Assembly: GCF_001905005.1 (NCBI RefSeq)
Contig: NZ_LWKZ01000024.1
Location: 55,367 to 119,366, forward strand
Length of the DNA: 64,000 nt
Reading direction: 5' to 3'
DNA from: Streptomyces sp. CB02923
GTDB taxonomy: Bacteria > Actinomycetota > Actinomycetes > Streptomycetales > Streptomycetaceae
Part shown: one piece after another, positions 35,211 to 44,069 of the stretch
How the letters are laid out: every line of letters begins with the position of its first letter
Position numbering within the stretch: position 1 is the stretch's first letter
Made by a program: the position numbers and the translations under genes
The notes under the pieces: generated by a model
The model's input: the letters and a program-made list of their open reading frames with translations, nothing else
Database searches by the model: none
What the model was told of the DNA's origin: nothing

Positions 35211-35822
35211 ATGCCGATCACACCTGCCAATGGACAGACCGCCGGGACCACGGCGGTGAACCCACCGGGCGGCACCGCTGAACCGATCTTGCTGGAGCTT
35301 GTCGACGAGGACGGCACGACGATCGGCACCGAGGAGAAGCTCACCGCGCACCAGCCTCCCGGCCTGCTGCACCGGGCGTTCTCGGTCTTCCTCTTCGACG
35401 ACCGGGGGCGGCTGCTGATCCAGCGCCGGGCGCTGGGCAAGTACCACTCCCCCGGCGTCTGGTCCAACACCTGCTGCGGCCACCCGTACCCCGGCGAGAC
35501 GCCGTTCGCCGCCGCGGCGCGGCGCACCGCCGAGGAGCTGGGCGTCGCCCCGGCGCTGCTCGGCGAGGCCGGCACGGTCCGCTACAACCACCCGGACCCG
35601 GACTCCGGGCTGGTCGAGCAGGAGTACAACCACCTGTTCGTGGGGCTGGTGCAGGCCGCGCCGGAGCCGGACCCGGAGGAGGTCGGCGAGATCGCGTTCG
35701 TGACGCCGCAGGAGCTGGCGGAGCAGCACGAGCGACTGCCGTTCTCCGCGTGGTTCATGACCGTGCTGGACGCGGCCAGGCCCGCCGTGCGGGAGCTCAC
35801 CGGGCCGGCTGCGGGCTGGTAG
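35211..35822 (+). CDS. idi: Isopentenyl-diphosphate delta-isomerase, type 1
   Basis: 203 residues from ATG 35211 (MPITPANGQ). This Nudix-fold enzyme interconverts IPP and DMAPP. SNTCCGHPYPGE holds the catalytic Cys and metal-binding His, and VEQEYNHLFVG holds the catalytic Glu with the Y-N-H motif. ARRTAEELGV is the Nudix-box remnant. Upstream in-frame ATGs (35205, 35100) exist but precede the conserved domain. It supplies DMAPP for the nearby hopanoid operon, in a separate unit. Its 3' end overlaps the convergent ATPase gene by 26 bp. Confidence 0.95.
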   Translation: MPITPANGQTAGTTAVNPPGGTAEPILLELVDEDGTTIGTEEKLTAHQPPGLLHRAFSVFLFDDRGRLLIQRRALGKYHSPGVWSNTCCGHPYPGETPFAAAARRTAEELGVAPALLGEAGTVRYNHPDPDSGLVEQEYNHLFVGLVQAAPEPDPEEVGEIAFVTPQELAEQHERLPFSAWFMTVLDAARPAVRELTGPAAGW

Positions 35823-36297
35823 GCCCGCCCGTCAGCGGGGCGAGCGGCAGTTCGGCCCAGACCGCCTTGCCGCCGCTCGCCGTGTGCGCGACGTCGCACT
35901 TGCCGCCCGCCTCGGCCGTGAGCATCTTGACCAGCCACAGGCCGCGCCCGCCGATGTCGCCCTCGTCCGCCTCTATGGCCTTGGGGCGGTACGGGTGGTC
36001 GTCCTCGACGGCGACCCGGATCCAGTCGGCGCCGACCGTGACCTCGATCGTGATCTCCGGGGAGAGCAGCGCGGCGTGCTGCACGGCGTTGGTGACCAGT
36101 TCGGAGACGATCAGCAGCAGCGCGTCCGTGATCTCGTCGGCCGCGGGCACGCCCTGCCGGGTGAGCAGGTCCCGGACCGCGTGACGCGCCTGGGGCACCG
36201 ACGACTCCAGTGCCGGTGCGGTGAAGCGCCAGACACCTTCGTACGCGCGCGTGGCGGTCAGCTCCTCGGGGGGTTCGGCCGGGGGGCCGGAAGGCAT
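35797..36297 (-). CDS. ATP-binding protein, RsbW-like (HATPase_c_2)
   Basis: 166 residues. The N-box LLIVSELVTNAVQHA, the G1-like VEDDHPYRP and the G2 motif GGRGLWLVKMLTAEAGG give a GHKL ATPase of the anti-sigma-factor kinase type. ATG 36297 is preferred: GGAGG lies 6 nt upstream but abuts the in-frame GTG 36303. The target is unknown; no sigma or anti-anti-sigma gene is adjacent. The last 26 bp overlap idi on the other strand, so antisense interference is possible. Confidence 0.88.
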   Translation of the reverse strand: MPSGPPAEPPEELTATRAYEGVWRFTAPALESSVPQARHAVRDLLTRQGVPAADEITDALLLIVSELVTNAVQHAALLSPEITIEVTVGADWIRVAVEDDHPYRPKAIEADEGDIGGRGLWLVKMLTAEAGGKCDVAHTASGGKAVWAELPLAPLTGGPTSPQPAR

Positions 36298-36377
36298 CCT
36301 CACCCTCCGAGTGTTGTTTCTGAGCTGGTCCGGACCGACCCGCTGAACACAAGTCAGCTTCTATCGACGCCTTCTGA

Positions 36378-36393
36378 CCGATTTCGCAATCGG
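36378..36393. terminator. Possible weak hairpin between HdeD-like and ATPase genes
   Basis: CCGATT-TCGC-AATCGG forms a perfect 6-bp stem with a 4-nt loop. It is short and lacks a U tract in either direction, so it is a weak candidate. Confidence 0.25.
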
Positions 36394-36434
36394 CGGCGGA
36401 CTCTGCGACCGATCCTGACCTTTTTGTTTTCCGT

Positions 36435-37109
36435 TCAAGAATTGCCGGACGAGGCCGGTGGGCGCCCGGTGGCGTCCGGTGCGGCCCGCGCGGGGCCGTG
36501 ACCGCCCGCCACCATACCGACGATCCGCCGGCCCCCGACGCCCATCGCGATCAGGCCGAGCCCGTCGAAGAGCAGCCCTAGGGAGAAGAAGCAGCCGATC
36601 ACGTACCGGCTGCTGTGCGGCCAGTCGCCGAGCACCAGCACGCCCAGCAGGATGCCGAAGGCCCCCTGCACCAGCGTCCAGCCGAACTGCGACCCTCGTA
36701 CGACCACGCCGCCGACGAGCCGGAAGACGCCGCCGGTGAGGAAGAGCAGCGCCGCGAACATCGTCAGCCCCGCCGCCGCGACCTCCGGCTGCCGGATGAC
36801 GACCACGCCCGCGGCGATGTTCAGGGCCGCAACGATCACTGCGAGCCAGAAGAAGCCGGAGCCGCGCGACTGGATCGCGTGCAGCAGTCCCACCACGCCG
36901 CCGACCAGCAGCAGCCACCCGAAGAGCAGCATCGAGGTGAGGGTCGCGAAACCGACGTACGCGAGGCCCACCAGACCGGCGATCACCAGGACCACCCCGA
37001 GCCCCGCCAGCAGGCCGAAGCTGCGCTTCAGCTCGCCCGCCGCCTGCTCCCCCGGTGGCGCCGCGCGCTCCGGGTCCGGGGACTTCGAGGATCTGCTTCT
37101 GCGGAGCAT
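36435..37109 (-). CDS. HdeD/DUF308-family membrane protein
   Basis: 224 residues. Six hydrophobic segments lie between residues 30 and 200, in pairs separated by short Gly-rich loops (LLFGWLLLVGGVVGLLHA, LFLTGGVFRLVGG), the pattern of HdeD and DUF308 proteins. The founding member is an acid-resistance membrane protein of E. coli; the role here is unknown. ATG 37109 has GAGGAGG 8 nt upstream. The tail is polar and Pro/Ser-rich. It lies downstream of the tRNA terminator. Confidence 0.82.
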   Translation of the reverse strand: MLRRSRSSKSPDPERAAPPGEQAAGELKRSFGLLAGLGVVLVIAGLVGLAYVGFATLTSMLLFGWLLLVGGVVGLLHAIQSRGSGFFWLAVIVAALNIAAGVVVIRQPEVAAAGLTMFAALLFLTGGVFRLVGGVVVRGSQFGWTLVQGAFGILLGVLVLGDWPHSSRYVIGCFFSLGLLFDGLGLIAMGVGGRRIVGMVAGGHGPARAAPDATGRPPASSGNS

Positions 37110-37180
37110 CACGGCCCTCCTCACGGACACCTTTGTCCCGGTATACCTCCTTCGGGACCGCACGGCAGCACACGCACGAC

Positions 37181-37217
37181 AGCAGGCCCGGTGCTTACGG
37201 AAAGCACCGGGCCTGCT
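37181..37217 (-). terminator. Strong hairpin terminator after tRNA-fMet
   Basis: A perfect 16-bp stem (AGCAGGCCCGGTGCTT with its complement) has a 5-nt loop ACGGA. It starts 7 nt past the tRNA 3' end on the minus strand. Confidence 0.9.
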
Positions 37218-37224
37218 GCGGAAG

Positions 37225-37298
37225 TAGCGGGGACAGGATTTGAACCTGCGACCTCTGGGTTATGAGCCCAGCGAGCTACCGAGCTGCTCCACCCCGCG
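37225..37298 (-). tRNA. tRNA-fMet (CAT), initiator
   Basis: A 74-nt cloverleaf on the minus strand with anticodon CAT. Initiator features are visible: the first pair of the acceptor stem is unpaired (C1 opposite T72), and the anticodon stem ends in three consecutive G:C pairs (CTGGG-CTCATAA-CCCAG). The T loop is TTCAAAT. The 3' CCA is not encoded. A 16-bp terminator hairpin follows at once. Confidence 0.95.
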
Positions 37299-37383
37299 TC
37301 GGTTGCCCTAACTCTAGAGGGCATCGGGGCCGTACGCCAAATCGCCGGACGGAGCGACCGCACCGGAGGCAGGGCACCGGCGG

Positions 37384-37731
37384 TCACCTACCGGCGAGAT
37401 GCGCGGTCAGGCGTGACAGCAGGGCGGTGCAGTCGCGCAGCTGCTGCCGTTCTTCGGGGCTGAACAGGTCACGGATGGCGGCATCGAGGGCGTGGGCGCG
37501 CTGGTCCCGCTCGTGCCGCAGGCGGGTGCGCCCGGCGCCGGTGATGTGCAGCAGGGTTTTGCGGCCGTCGCCGGGGTGGGGTTCGGCGCGCACCAGGCCG
37601 TCGCCGATGAGCGCCTTCACAGACTTGGCGGCGGACTGGTGCGTGACGCCGCGCCGGTGGGCGAGGTCGGCCGTGGTCAGCGGGCCGCCACGGTCGAGGA
37701 AGCCGAGGACGGCCGCTTCCCCGGGGGACAT
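37384..37731 (-). pseudogene. Truncated MarR-family regulator (N-terminus lost)
   Basis: The C-terminal 115 residues of a MarR regulator remain from MSPGEAAVLGFLDRGGPL, with the winged helix (TTADLAHRRGVTHQSAAKSV, GLVRAEPHPGDGRKTLLHI) and the last dimerisation helices. Full-length relatives have about 35 residues before this point, forming the first helix needed for dimerisation. Here the open frame continues upstream only into antisense of a metallo-hydrolase remnant, with no promoter gap. I infer a deletion across a former divergent promoter. A short form from ATG 37731 could still be made, but there is no clear ribosome site. Confidence 0.6.
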
Positions 37732-37745
37732 GGTGTCCACGCCCC

Positions 37746-38071
37746 GTACCGCTGGGACGCCGCCTGGTCGTCGACCCGGGCGGCCCGACCGAGCCGCAGG
37801 CCCTGGACGGCGCCGACGCGGAGACGCCCTGACCGTCCCCGAGTCCCCCGTGGGCACGTTGCTGCTGCCGGTGCACGCCCCCTGGTCCACCGTCGGCCAC
37901 CTGATCGACTACGTCCGCGAGGTCGCCCCGCAGGACGCCTACGCCATCCACGACGGCGCCCTCAACGACATCGGCACCGCGATGGTCGGTGGCTTCCTGG
38001 GCGGCCACGGCCCCGGCGCCGGGGCGCGCTACCACCGCCTGGAGTCAGGCGCGTCCGTCCGGATCGGCTGA
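37746..38071 (+). pseudogene. Remnant of an MBL-fold metallo-hydrolase gene
   Basis: Two pieces of a metallo-hydrolase lie in different frames. 37746-37832 encodes an N-terminal-type stretch (RRLVVDPGGPTEPQALDGAD) ending at a TGA. 37826-38071 encodes the C-terminal piece (GTLLLPVHAPWSTVGHLID, YAIHDGALNDIGTA). The central zinc-binding H-x-H-x-D-H portion, about 100 residues, is missing, as are the first ~20 residues. Intact relatives are commonly divergent from a MarR gene, which matches the truncated marR next door. Confidence 0.65.
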
Positions 38072-38103
38072 GCCCGCCGCCGTACGCGCCGGGCAGGGCA
38101 CGG

Positions 38104-39756
38104 TCAGAGAACGTGCTCCGCGATACGCCCGGCCGCGACCTCGACGCGCCGGGTGGTGTCCACCGCCTCCAGCATCCGCCGGTCGTGCGTGACCAGCAGC
38201 AGCGTGCCCCGGTAGGAGGCGAGCGCGGACTCCAGCTGCTCGATCGCGGGCAGGTCGAGGTGGTTGGTCGGCTCGTCCAGGACCAGGAGGTTCACGCCGC
38301 GGCCCTGGAGGAGGGCCAGGGCGGCGCGGGTCCGCTCGCCCGGGGAGAGCGTCGAGGCGGGCCGCAGCACGTGGGCCGCCTTGAGCCCGAACTTCGCGAG
38401 CAGGGTCCGTACGTCGGCGGGGGACATCTCCGGTACGGCGGCGCGGAAGGCGTCCGCCAGCGGTTCGTCGCCCAGGAAGGCGCCGCGGGCCTGGTCGACC
38501 TCGCCGACCACGACGCCGGGGCCCAGGGCCGCGTGCCCGGCGTCCAGCGGCAGCCGGCCCAGCAGGGCGGCGAGCAGGGTGGACTTGCCGGAGCCGTTGG
38601 GGCCCGTGATGGCGACCCGGTCGGCCCAGTCGATCTGGAGGTCCACCGGGCCGAAGCGGAAGTCCCCGCGCCGGACCTCGGCGCCGCGCAGGGTGGCCAC
38701 GACCGCGCCCGCGCGGGGCGCGGCGGCGATCTCCATGCGCAGCTCCCACTCCTTGCGCGGCTCCTCGACCACGTCCAGGCGCTCGATCAGACGCTGGGTC
38801 TGCTTGGCCTTGGCGGCCTGCTTCTCGGTGGACTCCGCGCGGAACTTCCGGCCGATCTTGTCGTTGTCGGTGGCCTTGCGCCGGGCGTTCTTGACGCCCT
38901 TCTCCATCCAGTTCCGCTGGGTGTTGGCGCGCGCTTCGAGGGCGGACCTGGTGTCCGCGTACTCCTCGAACTCCTCGCGGGCGTGGCGCCGGGCGCGGTC
39001 GCGTTCCTCCAGGTACGAGGCGTAGCCGCCGCCGTAGGTGTTGACCTGCTGCTGTGCGAGGTCCAGTTCGACGACGCGGCTGACCGTGCGGGTCAGGAAC
39101 TCGCGGTCGTGGCTGACCAGGACCGTGCCGGCGCGCAGGCCGGTGACGAACTCCTCCAGCCGGGCCAGGCCGTCCAGGTCGAGGTCGTTGGTGGGCTCGT
39201 CCAGCAGGAAGACGTCGTAGCGGGAGAGCAGCAGCGAGGCGAGGGAGGCGCGCGCGGCCTGGCCGCCGGACAGGGACGTCATCGGCTGGTCGAGGCCGAC
39301 CGCCAGGCCGAGCTGGCCGGCCGTCTCCTCGGCGCGTTCGTCGAGGTCGGCGGCGCCGAGCGAGAGCCAGCGCTCCAGGGCGGTGGCGTACGCGTCGTCG
39401 GCGCCCGGGGCCTCGTCGACCAGCGCCTGGGTGGCGGCGTCCAGGGCCTCCTGGGCGGCGGCGACGCCGGTGCGGCGGGCGAGGAAGGCGCGTACGGACT
39501 CTCCGGGGCGCCGGTCGGGCTCCTGCGGGAGGTGGCCGACGGTGGCGGTGGGCGGGCTGAGCGTCAGCCGGCCCTCCTCCGGCGTGTCCAGGCCGGCCAG
39601 CAGGCGCAGCAGGGTGGACTTGCCGGCGCCGTTGGCGCCGACCAGGCCGATGACGTCCCCGGGCGCGACCACGAGGTCGAGACCGGAGAACAGGACGCGC
39701 TCGCCGTGGCCGGCGGCGAGGGACTTGGCGACGAGGGTGGCGGCGGTGTCAGACAT
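38104..39756 (-). CDS. ABC-F family ATPase (ribosome-protection / translation-factor type)
   Basis: 550 residues from ATG 39756. Two ABC domains lie in one chain with no membrane segment: Walker A GLVGANGAGKST and ITGPNGSGKST; signatures SLSGGQAARA and TLSPGERTRA; Walker B VFLLDEPTNDLD and LLVLDEPTNHLD. A charged helical linker (about 235-320, rich in Arg/Lys/Glu) joins them, as in ABC-F proteins that enter the ribosomal E site. Members confer macrolide/lincosamide-type resistance or modulate translation. Whether this one is a resistance factor is unknown. A GTG at 39780 would add 8 residues. Confidence 0.93.
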   Translation of the reverse strand: MSDTAATLVAKSLAAGHGERVLFSGLDLVVAPGDVIGLVGANGAGKSTLLRLLAGLDTPEEGRLTLSPPTATVGHLPQEPDRRPGESVRAFLARRTGVAAAQEALDAATQALVDEAPGADDAYATALERWLSLGAADLDERAEETAGQLGLAVGLDQPMTSLSGGQAARASLASLLLSRYDVFLLDEPTNDLDLDGLARLEEFVTGLRAGTVLVSHDREFLTRTVSRVVELDLAQQQVNTYGGGYASYLEERDRARRHAREEFEEYADTRSALEARANTQRNWMEKGVKNARRKATDNDKIGRKFRAESTEKQAAKAKQTQRLIERLDVVEEPRKEWELRMEIAAAPRAGAVVATLRGAEVRRGDFRFGPVDLQIDWADRVAITGPNGSGKSTLLAALLGRLPLDAGHAALGPGVVVGEVDQARGAFLGDEPLADAFRAAVPEMSPADVRTLLAKFGLKAAHVLRPASTLSPGERTRAALALLQGRGVNLLVLDEPTNHLDLPAIEQLESALASYRGTLLLVTHDRRMLEAVDTTRRVEVAAGRIAEHVL

Positions 39757-39809
39757 CAGACCGCGATCGTATCGGCACACCGCCGGACGGCCGTCCTAAT
39801 ATCCGGGGC

Positions 39810-40562
39810 ATGGAACCCGGCATCATCACCCGCGTCAGCGACGGCACCGCGACCGTCACCCTCAGTCACCCCGCCAAGCGCAATGCCATGACGACGGGGA
39901 TGTGGCGGGAACTTCCGCCGCTGCTGGAGCGGCTGGCGGCGGACCGCGCCGTGCGGGTGCTGGTGCTGACCGGCGCGGGCGACACGTTCTGCGCCGGTGC
40001 GGACATCGGGTCGCTGCGCGGTTCGGCGGGGGCGGAGAAGGGGCTGGCGACGGCTGCCGAGGAGGCGCTCGCGGCGTTTCCCAAGCCGACGCTGGCGGCG
40101 GTACGCGGGTACTGCGTGGGCGGCGGCTGCCAGCTGGCGGCGGCGTGCGACCTGCGGTTCGCCGAGGAGGGCGCCCTGTTCGGGGTGACGCCCGCGAAGC
40201 TGGGGATCGTCTACCCGGCCACCGCCACCCGGCGGCTGGTGCGCCTGGTGGGCCCTTCGGCCGCCAAGTACCTGCTGTTCTCCGGCGAGTTGATCGACTG
40301 TGCGCGGGCGCTGCGGACCGGTCTGCTGGACGAGGTGCTGCCCGAGGGGGAGCTGGACAAGCGGGTGGCGGCGTTCAGCGCCGTACTGGCGAGCCGGTCG
40401 CAGCTGACGCAGGCCGCGGCGAAGGAGTTCGCGGACGGCCCCGCCGGTCCGGAGCGGGTCGCCCACTGGGACGCGCAGGCGCACGCGAGCGGCGACACCG
40501 CGGAGGGTGTCGCCGCTTTTCTGGAACGCCGGGAGCCGCGTTTCACCTGGTCGGCGGGGTGA
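39810..40562 (+). CDS. Enoyl-CoA hydratase/isomerase family protein
   Basis: 250 residues, crotonase fold. SHPAKRNAMTTGMW begins the CoA-binding part, FCAGADIGSL gives the first oxyanion-hole strand, and VRGYCVGGGCQLAAACDLR the second. The Glu pair typical of hydratases is not obvious in the second region, so an isomerase or other crotonase activity is possible. It is divergent from the ABC-F gene and convergent with the small secreted protein. No pathway partners adjoin it. Confidence 0.9.
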   Translation: MEPGIITRVSDGTATVTLSHPAKRNAMTTGMWRELPPLLERLAADRAVRVLVLTGAGDTFCAGADIGSLRGSAGAEKGLATAAEEALAAFPKPTLAAVRGYCVGGGCQLAAACDLRFAEEGALFGVTPAKLGIVYPATATRRLVRLVGPSAAKYLLFSGELIDCARALRTGLLDEVLPEGELDKRVAAFSAVLASRSQLTQAAAKEFADGPAGPERVAHWDAQAHASGDTAEGVAAFLERREPRFTWSAG

Positions 40563-40582
40563 ATCGAGCGACTCCCGGCGGG

Positions 40583-40978
40583 TCAGGTGACTTCGCCGTC
40601 CGTCTTGAGGGTCAGCCGCACGTTCGTGTCGGCGGTGCCGTTGTTGGTGGCGCAGGCGGTGTAGTCGCCCGCGCCGGGCCAGCCCGGCCAGGTGTCGCGC
40701 AGCTCCGCGCCGTACGCGGTGACCAGGCCGGGCGAGCCGGTGCCCGGCACGGTCGCGCCCTGGTACTGGAGCTTGAACTTGGCGCCCTGGCCGGTCGCCG
40801 TGCCGTCCACGCGCACCTTGTGCTGGGCGGACTGCTGTACGCAGCGCTGCTCCCCCGGGTGCAGCGTGCCGCCGTAGAACTGCGAGGCGGCGGCCGGACC
40901 GGCGGACGACAGGGCCAGGCCGGCGGCCGAGGCGGCGCCGAGCACGACGCCCATGACGGTGGTGGTCCTGCGGTTCAT
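40583..40978 (-). CDS. Small secreted protein, unknown
   Basis: 131 residues. A Sec signal peptide covers about 1-31 (MNRRTTTV, hydrophobic core, cleavage after AAAS). The mature part of about 100 residues starts QFYGGTLHPGEQRC and has two cysteines (CVQQS and CATNNG), probably one disulfide, in a beta-rich sequence with Gly/Thr. It may be a small carbohydrate- or surface-binding domain; I recognise no family. ATG 40978 has GAAGGAAG upstream. Confidence 0.8.
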   Translation of the reverse strand: MNRRTTTVMGVVLGAASAAGLALSSAGPAAASQFYGGTLHPGEQRCVQQSAQHKVRVDGTATGQGAKFKLQYQGATVPGTGSPGLVTAYGAELRDTWPGWPGAGDYTACATNNGTADTNVRLTLKTDGEVT

Positions 40979-41117
40979 CTTCCTTCGCCCCCTGAGTCGT
41001 TGGTGAACCGGCACCCAGGAAGCTAGGGGCGGCGGGCGGCCGGATCGCAGACCGTTCCGTATCCGCTTCGCATCCGGTATGGGTCCGTTCCGGCCGACCC
41101 GGCGACATACTTGACGG

Positions 41118-43337
41118 GTGACCGACCGGTTGGGCGACCGGCTCGTGACGGCGCGCGAAGAGGGCTTTGTCGGCCGCCGCGGTGAGACCGCGGCCTTTCG
41201 CGCGCTGCTGGCGGCCGGGCGCGGCGCGGTGGTGTACGTGCACGGCCCCGGCGGCATCGGCAAGACGACGCTGCTGCACCACTTCGCGCAGCTCGCCGCG
41301 CGCGCCGGGCGGCCCGCCGTACAGCTGGAGGCGTCCGAGGTGCGCTCCTACGAGGAGGAGCTGGCCGAACGCATTCCGGACCGGCCGGACCTGGTGCTGC
41401 TCATCGACGGCCTGGACGACCCGCGGGTGGCGCGGGACACCGTGCACCGCGAGCTGCTGCCCCGGCTGCCCGCCGACGCGCTGGTCGCGCTGGCCTGCCG
41501 GACGGCGCCGCCGCTGTCCTGGCGCCTGGACCCGGCCTGGCAGGGGCTGCTGCATCTGCTGCCGCTCGGGCCGCTGGACGAGGCGGAGAGCCGGGAGCTG
41601 CTGACCCGGCGCGGTGTGCCGCCCGCCGTCCAGAAGGAGGGGCTGGCCTTCACCCGCGGGCATCCGCTGGCGCTCGCGCTGGTGGCGGACGTGGCCGCGC
41701 TCGGCGGGGAGGCGGCCGGGGCCGAGCCGTCGCCGCAGATCGTACGGGCGCTGCTGGCGAGCCTGCTGGAGGCGGTGCCGACTCCGCTGCACCGGGCCGC
41801 GCTGGAGGCGTCCTCGCAGGTGCTCTCGACGACCGAGCCGCTGCTGGCCGCGCTCCTCCAGGTGCCCGACGCGCGGCCGTACTTCGACTGGCTGTGCGGG
41901 CTGTCCGCGATGGAGAGCGGGCTGCGCGGGGTGCATCCGCACGACCTGGTGCGGGACGCGCTGGACGCGGAGCTGCGCTGGCGTGACGCGGAACGCAGGG
42001 CGGCGCTGCACCGCCGGGCGAGCGCGTACTACCAGCGGCTGTTCACCCAGGACGACGAACGGGCGCGGCAGCGGGCGGTGCTCGCGGACTTCGCGTACCT
42101 GCACCGGGACAGCCCGGTCGTCGGGCCGCTGCTGGAGCCGGTGGCGCGCGGTGCGGCGGGGGCGGCGCGGCTGGACCGGCTGACGGTCTCGCCGGGGCCG
42201 GTCAGCGGCGGCGAGCTGGTGGAGGCGTGCACGATCGCCGCGATCCACGAGGGGATCGAGGCGGCTCGGCTGGTGCACGACTGGTCGCAGCGCCCGGAGG
42301 CCGAGACGTACACCGTGCGCGGCCCGGACGGGGTGGCGGCGGGGTTCTACACGCTGGTCGAGCTGGGTGGCGCTCCCCCGCCGGGCGGGCCGGACGACCC
42401 GGCGGTACGGGCCGCCTGCCGCTGGCTGGGTGAGCACGGTGAACTGCGCGACGGCGAGCGGGCGTTGTTCGTCCGCTTCTGGATGAGCCGCGACGAGTAC
42501 CAGGACGTCTCCCCCGTACAGACCCTGATCACCCTGCGTCTGACCCACCACTACCTGACCGGCCACCGGCCCGCCCTGACGCTGCTGCCGTTCGCCGACC
42601 CGGACTTCTGGGAGCCGGGGTGCGCGTATGTCGACTTCGCGCGGCTCCCGGCGGCGGACTTCACGGCGTCCGGGCGCCGGTTCGGGGTGTTCACGCACGA
42701 CTGGCGGCGGGTGCCGGGGCTGGCGTGGCTGGCGATGCTGACCGAGCGCGAACGGGCCGAGGACCCGTTCACCGTGGCTCCGCCGGTGGTCTCGGAGCCC
42801 TTGCGGGTGCTGGACCGGGAGGCGTTCGCCGAGGCCGTGCGGGACGCGCTGCGCGGGCTCGTACGGCCGGACGGTCTGCGGGACTCGCCGCTGCTGGGGA
42901 CGCGTCTGGTCGCCGGGCGGTGCGCGGCGGGCGGGGCGGAAGAGACCGGCGGGACGGAAGAGGCAGGCGGTACGGGAACGGCGGGCAGGACGGGCGGGGC
43001 GGGGCCCAAGGAGCGGGTGGCGGCGCTGCGGGAAGCCGTCCGCGCGGCGGCGGCAGCGCTGGAGGCGTCGCCGCAGGACCGCCGGGCCTTCCGGGCGCTG
43101 CACCACACGTACCTGCGCCCCGCCGGGACGCAGGCGCGCGCCGCGGAGCTGCTGCGGCTGCCGATGACGACGTACCGGCGCCACCTGGCCGCCGGGATCG
43201 GACGGCTGACGGAACTCCTGTGGCAGGAGGAGCTGGAGGGCGGCGGGCCGGACGCCCCCGAAGGCGCACGGCCCGGCCGCCCGCCGGACGTCACCCCTCC
43301 AGAATGGACCGGGCCCGGTCCCGCATCGCCGCCGTGA
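41118..43337 (+). CDS. STAND-type NTPase with C-terminal helix-turn-helix-like region
   Basis: 739 residues. The N-terminal P-loop domain has Walker A HGPGGIGKTTLL (about 42-53) and Walker B LVLLIDGLDD (92-101). A helical arm follows, with a middle acetyltransferase-like or sensor region (about 380-560) and a low-complexity Gly/Thr/Glu linker (about 600-630). The last folded part, RAAELLRLPMTTYRRHLAAG, resembles a helix-turn-helix. The layout suggests a signal-transducing or transcription-related ATPase. GTG 41118 has no ribosome site, and a CATACT 9-14 nt upstream suggests a leaderless message. The 3' end overlaps the DJ-1 gene by 47 bp. Confidence 0.75.
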   Translation: MTDRLGDRLVTAREEGFVGRRGETAAFRALLAAGRGAVVYVHGPGGIGKTTLLHHFAQLAARAGRPAVQLEASEVRSYEEELAERIPDRPDLVLLIDGLDDPRVARDTVHRELLPRLPADALVALACRTAPPLSWRLDPAWQGLLHLLPLGPLDEAESRELLTRRGVPPAVQKEGLAFTRGHPLALALVADVAALGGEAAGAEPSPQIVRALLASLLEAVPTPLHRAALEASSQVLSTTEPLLAALLQVPDARPYFDWLCGLSAMESGLRGVHPHDLVRDALDAELRWRDAERRAALHRRASAYYQRLFTQDDERARQRAVLADFAYLHRDSPVVGPLLEPVARGAAGAARLDRLTVSPGPVSGGELVEACTIAAIHEGIEAARLVHDWSQRPEAETYTVRGPDGVAAGFYTLVELGGAPPPGGPDDPAVRAACRWLGEHGELRDGERALFVRFWMSRDEYQDVSPVQTLITLRLTHHYLTGHRPALTLLPFADPDFWEPGCAYVDFARLPAADFTASGRRFGVFTHDWRRVPGLAWLAMLTERERAEDPFTVAPPVVSEPLRVLDREAFAEAVRDALRGLVRPDGLRDSPLLGTRLVAGRCAAGGAEETGGTEEAGGTGTAGRTGGAGPKERVAALREAVRAAAAALEASPQDRRAFRALHHTYLRPAGTQARAAELLRLPMTTYRRHLAAGIGRLTELLWQEELEGGGPDAPEGARPGRPPDVTPPEWTGPGPASPP

Positions 43338-43929
43338 TCCCGGCGGGTGCCTTCTCCGGCGAGCCCGCGTCGTACGGCGGCTGCGGGTCGTACTCGATGC
43401 CGAGCTGGATGGTCTGCGCGGCGGTGTCACCGGCGATCCGGCCCGCCAGGGCGAGGCCCATGTCGATACCCGAGGACACACCGGCCGCGGTCACGTACTT
43501 GCCGTCGAAGACGACACGCTCGCCGGTCGGTTCGATGCCGTAGGCAGGGAGCCGGTCCAGCGCGAGCCAGTGGGAGGTGGCGCGGCGGCCCTTGAGGAGC
43601 CCGGCCGCGGCAAGGAGCAGGGAGCCGGTGCAGACGGAGGTCGTCCAGGTGGTGCGGGTGTCCACGGCGCGGAGCCAGTCGTGCAGCGGCCCGTTGTCCA
43701 TGAGCGCGGCCTGGCCGGTGCCGCCGGGTACGACGAGCAGGTCCGGGGCGGTGACGTCGGCCAGGGTGGCGTCGGCGGTCAGGCCGAGGGTGCCGCTGCC
43801 GTCGCGGTGCTCCCCGGTGCGCTCGGCGACGAGGACGGTCTCGGCGCCCGGGATGCGGCTGAGGGTTTCGTACGGGCCGACGGCGTCCAGGGTGGTGAAG
43901 GCGTCGTAGAGGAGGATGGCGATCTGCAT
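43291..43929 (-). CDS. DJ-1/PfpI-family protein (isonitrile hydratase-like)
   Basis: 212 residues. The nucleophile-elbow cysteine is in TTSVCTGSLLLAAAGLLKG, followed by ATSHWLALDRL with the family His. LLVVPGGTGQAAL is the strand-turn before it. This subgroup includes isonitrile hydratase InhA; the substrate here is not known. A GlxA-type regulator with the same fold lies 140 bp upstream on the same strand, and the two probably arose by duplication. The ATG at 43929 is the clear domain start. Confidence 0.9.
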   Translation of the reverse strand: MQIAILLYDAFTTLDAVGPYETLSRIPGAETVLVAERTGEHRDGSGTLGLTADATLADVTAPDLLVVPGGTGQAALMDNGPLHDWLRAVDTRTTWTTSVCTGSLLLAAAGLLKGRRATSHWLALDRLPAYGIEPTGERVVFDGKYVTAAGVSSGIDMGLALAGRIAGDTAAQTIQLGIEYDPQPPYDAGSPEKAPAGITAAMRDRARSILEG

Positions 43930-44069
43930 GGTGTGCCTTTCGTCGGGTCGTGCGGGCGCGGTGCGGCAGCCGTCGGCGGGACCGGCGGCCGTGTGCGGGG
44001 GCCGGTCGGGGGACGGCTGAGGTTCGTGCGGGCGGGCCGGTCAGGGCCGGTCAGGGGAAGGGCGGCGGG

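Noticed and set aside
39756..43481. Minus-strand open frame of about 1240 codons over the STAND and hydratase genes
   Set aside because: Its composition is that of a shadow frame; the small secreted protein and the plus-strand genes explain the region.
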